NCBI RefSeq assembly: GCF_016031625.1
Contig: NZ_JACCHP010000004.1
Coordinates: 186,001 to 250,000, forward strand
Length of the DNA stretch: 64,000 nucleotides
Origin: Bradyrhizobium agreste
Lineage (GTDB): Bacteria; Pseudomonadota; Alphaproteobacteria; Rhizobiales; Xanthobacteraceae
Direction: 5' to 3'
Below are positions 61,562 to 64,000 of the stretch, piece by piece; positions within the stretch are counted from its first letter, which is position 1; each line of letters opens with the position of its first letter. The notes beneath the pieces were generated by a model. The model worked only from the letters and a program-made list of their open reading frames with translations, ran no database searches and was not told where the DNA came from. A program made the position numbers and the translations under genes.

Positions 61562-64000
61562 CTACTTGTTGAGGCCAGCCGTCGGCGCCGCTCCAGGCGG
61601 TGTCGGCGCCACTGGCAGGGCCGAGACGATGGCACTCTTGATCATGCGATCGGTGCCGAGCGGCGATGATGTGTCGATCGCCCCCTTGGTCACAAAATCC
61701 ACGACATCGGCAGCGTATTCCACTGGATTGTCGGTGTGGATGAAGTGTCCGGTCTCCGGATAGATCTTGAGCATCGGCCGGTTGCCGGCATTGGTCATAC
61801 GCGTCATGAACGGCGTGATGACGTCGCGGCCAACATCGGTCAGCCCGTTGAAGGCGGGCGTCGGAATGAACGGCTCCTTGTCGCCAAACGCCAGGAAGAC
61901 CGGCGCTTTGATCTGGGTGACCCGCTCATAGAGGTTCTTCGGGTCATCCTGCTGGAGTTCAGCTCCGATCGTGTAGATGTCGAAAATGAAGACATTGCAC
62001 CACTGATCGAGCTCCTTCGGGTTGCCCTTGGTGAGCCCGACACGCTGCTCGGTATGGAAGCGGGCATATTCGCTGTCGCTGAAGAAGTAGCCGCTCTTCG
62101 CAGCCGACACCACGCCGCTGTCCGGGTCACGCTTCTTGAAATAGAAGAAGTCCCGGATGTTCTGCTCGCTGCGCGCCTTTTCGGCGGCGAGAATACCGGT
62201 CTGGTCCCAGACCTGCCTCCACTTGTCGAAGTCGCGGCCGAGGCCGTCGGCGAAGAGAGGCGCCTTCTTGTCCTTGCCGATGGTGATTTCGCGCGGATAT
62301 TCCTCGAGGCCGGAGGGCGCCTCCAAGGCGAGGCCCTGGACCGCATCCGGCCAGGTCAGGGCGTAGCCCACGACGAACTGGCCGCCGAGCGAGTGGCCGA
62401 GATAGTACGCCTTCTTGACGCCGAGCTGGTTGACCACGAGGTCGTAGATCACCTCGCGCATATCCTGCATAGTGCGAGCGGGATTCTTCTCAAGATTCCC
62501 GGGCCCCGACATGCCGTAATGCGGCAGGTCCGGCACGATCACGCGCAGGCCGCTGCGCAGCGCGTACTGCATGACGTTGCCGTAATGGCCGCCGAATGCG
62601 CCCTTGCCGTGGATGATGACGAGCACCTTCGGATCCTTGTCGGTGCCGGCATACTCGTCCATGTAGCCGATTTCCCAGGAATTGCCGCTCTTGTCCTTGG
62701 CACTGCCGAATTTGACCGGATAGGGATAGGTCACATAGGCCTTCCAGAACGACTTCTTGGGATCGATGGTCTGGGCGACGTCGGGCACGCGGTAATTCTT
62801 GTCAACGAATTTCTGGGCGCGATCGAGGGCCGCCACGTCATCCATGAAAGCGACGAACTTCGGATCGTTCTTGCGCTGGTTGATGATCGGGAAAACGCCG
62901 TAATGCGCGACCGGGCTCTCCTGTGCGATCAGGTCAGCGCCGGGTACGCGATCGACGCCTTCTGGGCCAACTTGAAGTTCAGCCAAAGATCGTTGGTGAT
63001 GTGCATCACCAGCGTGCGGGCCTGAATGCGACCGAGATAGGGATTGATGTTATGGGTCTCGCCGACCCTGTTGCGCCAGACGAGGTCGACGGCGTCATAG
63101 AGCTTGGCACGGTTGGTGACGTTGAGGCCGGCCTTCTCGTTCGGCGGATCCCAATAGAAGATCTCCGGCTGGACCGCCGCCCAGTTCTGGGTCGTGCGGA
63201 AGGCAAAATCATAACCCGTCATGCCGAGGATCGACCAGCCGAACGCCACGCCCGGCAGCGGATGCTTTTCCTTGGGCAGTTTATAATAGTCGCCGTTGGT
63301 GGACTGCCAGACAGGATCGGACTGGATCGCCGCCGTCATCATCTGGAACGTCCAGTTGCCGACGGGGTCATCGCCATCCGACTGCGTGGTGCCGCCGATG
63401 GGCATTAGGGCATTGATGTACTCCGGATGCATCACGCCCCAGACATAAGTCTGCGTGCCGCCCATGGAAACGCCGGTGACCAGCGCGACGCGCGCGACCT
63501 TGAGCTCGTCGCGCAGCAGGCGATAGTTGGCCTGCACCATGTCGTAGTAGCTGTACTGCGGAAACTTGACGCCGAGGCCGTCGGACGGCTTGCTCGCTCC
63601 CCAGGTGCCGAGCGGATCGACCATGATCACGTAGTAACGGTCGGTGTCGATTGGGCGGCCGGGGCCGATGATCGGCATGCCGCCTGAGAGCGCCGCGCCC
63701 TTGACCCATTGCTCGTACATGTCGGTGGAGTCGCCAGAGTAGTAGGAGTTAACCACGATGGCATTGGTGATCTCGCCGGCTGCATTGCGCCGGGCATTTC
63801 CGATGGCGATATAGGCCGTGCGCAGCTTGCCCGCACCCAGCGTCTCCAGGGTGACACCCGCCTCGCCGCCATTCTCCCATTTGGAGGGATCGGACAGGTC
63901 GTACTTGCCGCCGAGACGGAAGTTGGCGATCTCGTAGGTCTTCTTCAGCCCATCATGCTGCACCTGCGACGAGCGGCGCGTGAAAGGCTGTGCGGTTGCG
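61562..64000 (-). pseudogene. Two-domain alpha/beta hydrolase gene split by a frameshift (5' end outside window)
   Basis: The minus strand has an open frame from the right edge to TGA 62929, reading as a MetX-like domain (TGVSMGGTQTYVWGVMHPEY) up to WLNFKLAQKA, then nonsense. The next frame (62986-61562) starts with a shadow and from about 62958 continues VDRVPGADLIAQESPVAHYG. That is the expected end of the same domain with its catalytic His, followed by a second alpha/beta hydrolase domain (VIIHGKG, YYLGHSLGGQFVVGYAL, YPETGHFIH). Restoring one base near 62953-62958 joins them into a protein of more than 800 residues. It may be a true mutation or a sequencing error. The upstream frame has no stop before the edge. 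Confidence 0.75.

Noticed and set aside
1..64000. CRISPR arrays, rRNA genes, complete insertion sequences
   Set aside because: No regularly spaced repeats, no rRNA-like blocks and no transposase genes were seen anywhere in the window.

Overview
The window is high-GC DNA with alphaproteobacterial gene content. It looks like a Bradyrhizobium-type chromosome: a XoxF/glutathione C1 pathway, PQQ dehydrogenases, a hut regulon of the HutF type, tungstate uptake, and many amino-acid and peptide catabolic genes. This placement is inferred from gene content only; no rRNA or other marker gene is present.

Layout. (1) 1-2459: end of a lanthanide methanol dehydrogenase (xoxF), its c-type cytochrome, S-(hydroxymethyl)glutathione dehydrogenase and Gfa. 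Together they carry methanol to formaldehyde to S-formylglutathione. (2) 3080-10473: a Tat-exported two-subunit molybdenum hydroxylase and a small secreted protein on +. On - lie a PQQ alcohol dehydrogenase, a Rieske protein, a truncated hemoglobin and 3-hydroxybutyryl-CoA dehydrogenase. (3) 10801-13420: tungstate transporter parts tupB and tupA, which converge and overlap at their 3' ends, and an Ala-rich hypothetical protein. (4) 13477-23982: histidine utilisation. hutI-hutH-hutU diverge from hutF-hutC-ABC transporter-M20 amidohydrolase, and a perfect 20-bp palindrome in the shared promoter is the likely HutC operator. (5) 24402-30704: MFS transporter, msrA, osmC, a BisC-like molybdoenzyme, two small proteins and an SDR.

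(6) 31117-58609 is a long accessory-looking catabolic region. It holds a GlcD-like flavoprotein, three DAO-family oxidases, two GNAT pairs, two aldehyde dehydrogenases, two class III PLP enzymes and a Lrp regulator. It also holds a complete peptide ABC transporter and a threonine synthase followed by a homoserine kinase cut off after 58 residues. At its core is an aldehyde dehydrogenase - APH kinase - class III PLP enzyme set resembling the animal hydroxylysine kinase / phospho-lyase pair. It suggests a phosphorylate, eliminate, oxidise route for a hydroxylated amine or amino acid.

(7) 58823-60404: a 45-bp 3' fragment of a tRNA-Lys(CTT) beside a tyrosine recombinase, the mark of an integrated element. 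(8) 60689-64000: one intact alpha/beta hydrolase and a two-domain alpha/beta hydrolase gene split by a one-base frameshift and running off the right edge.
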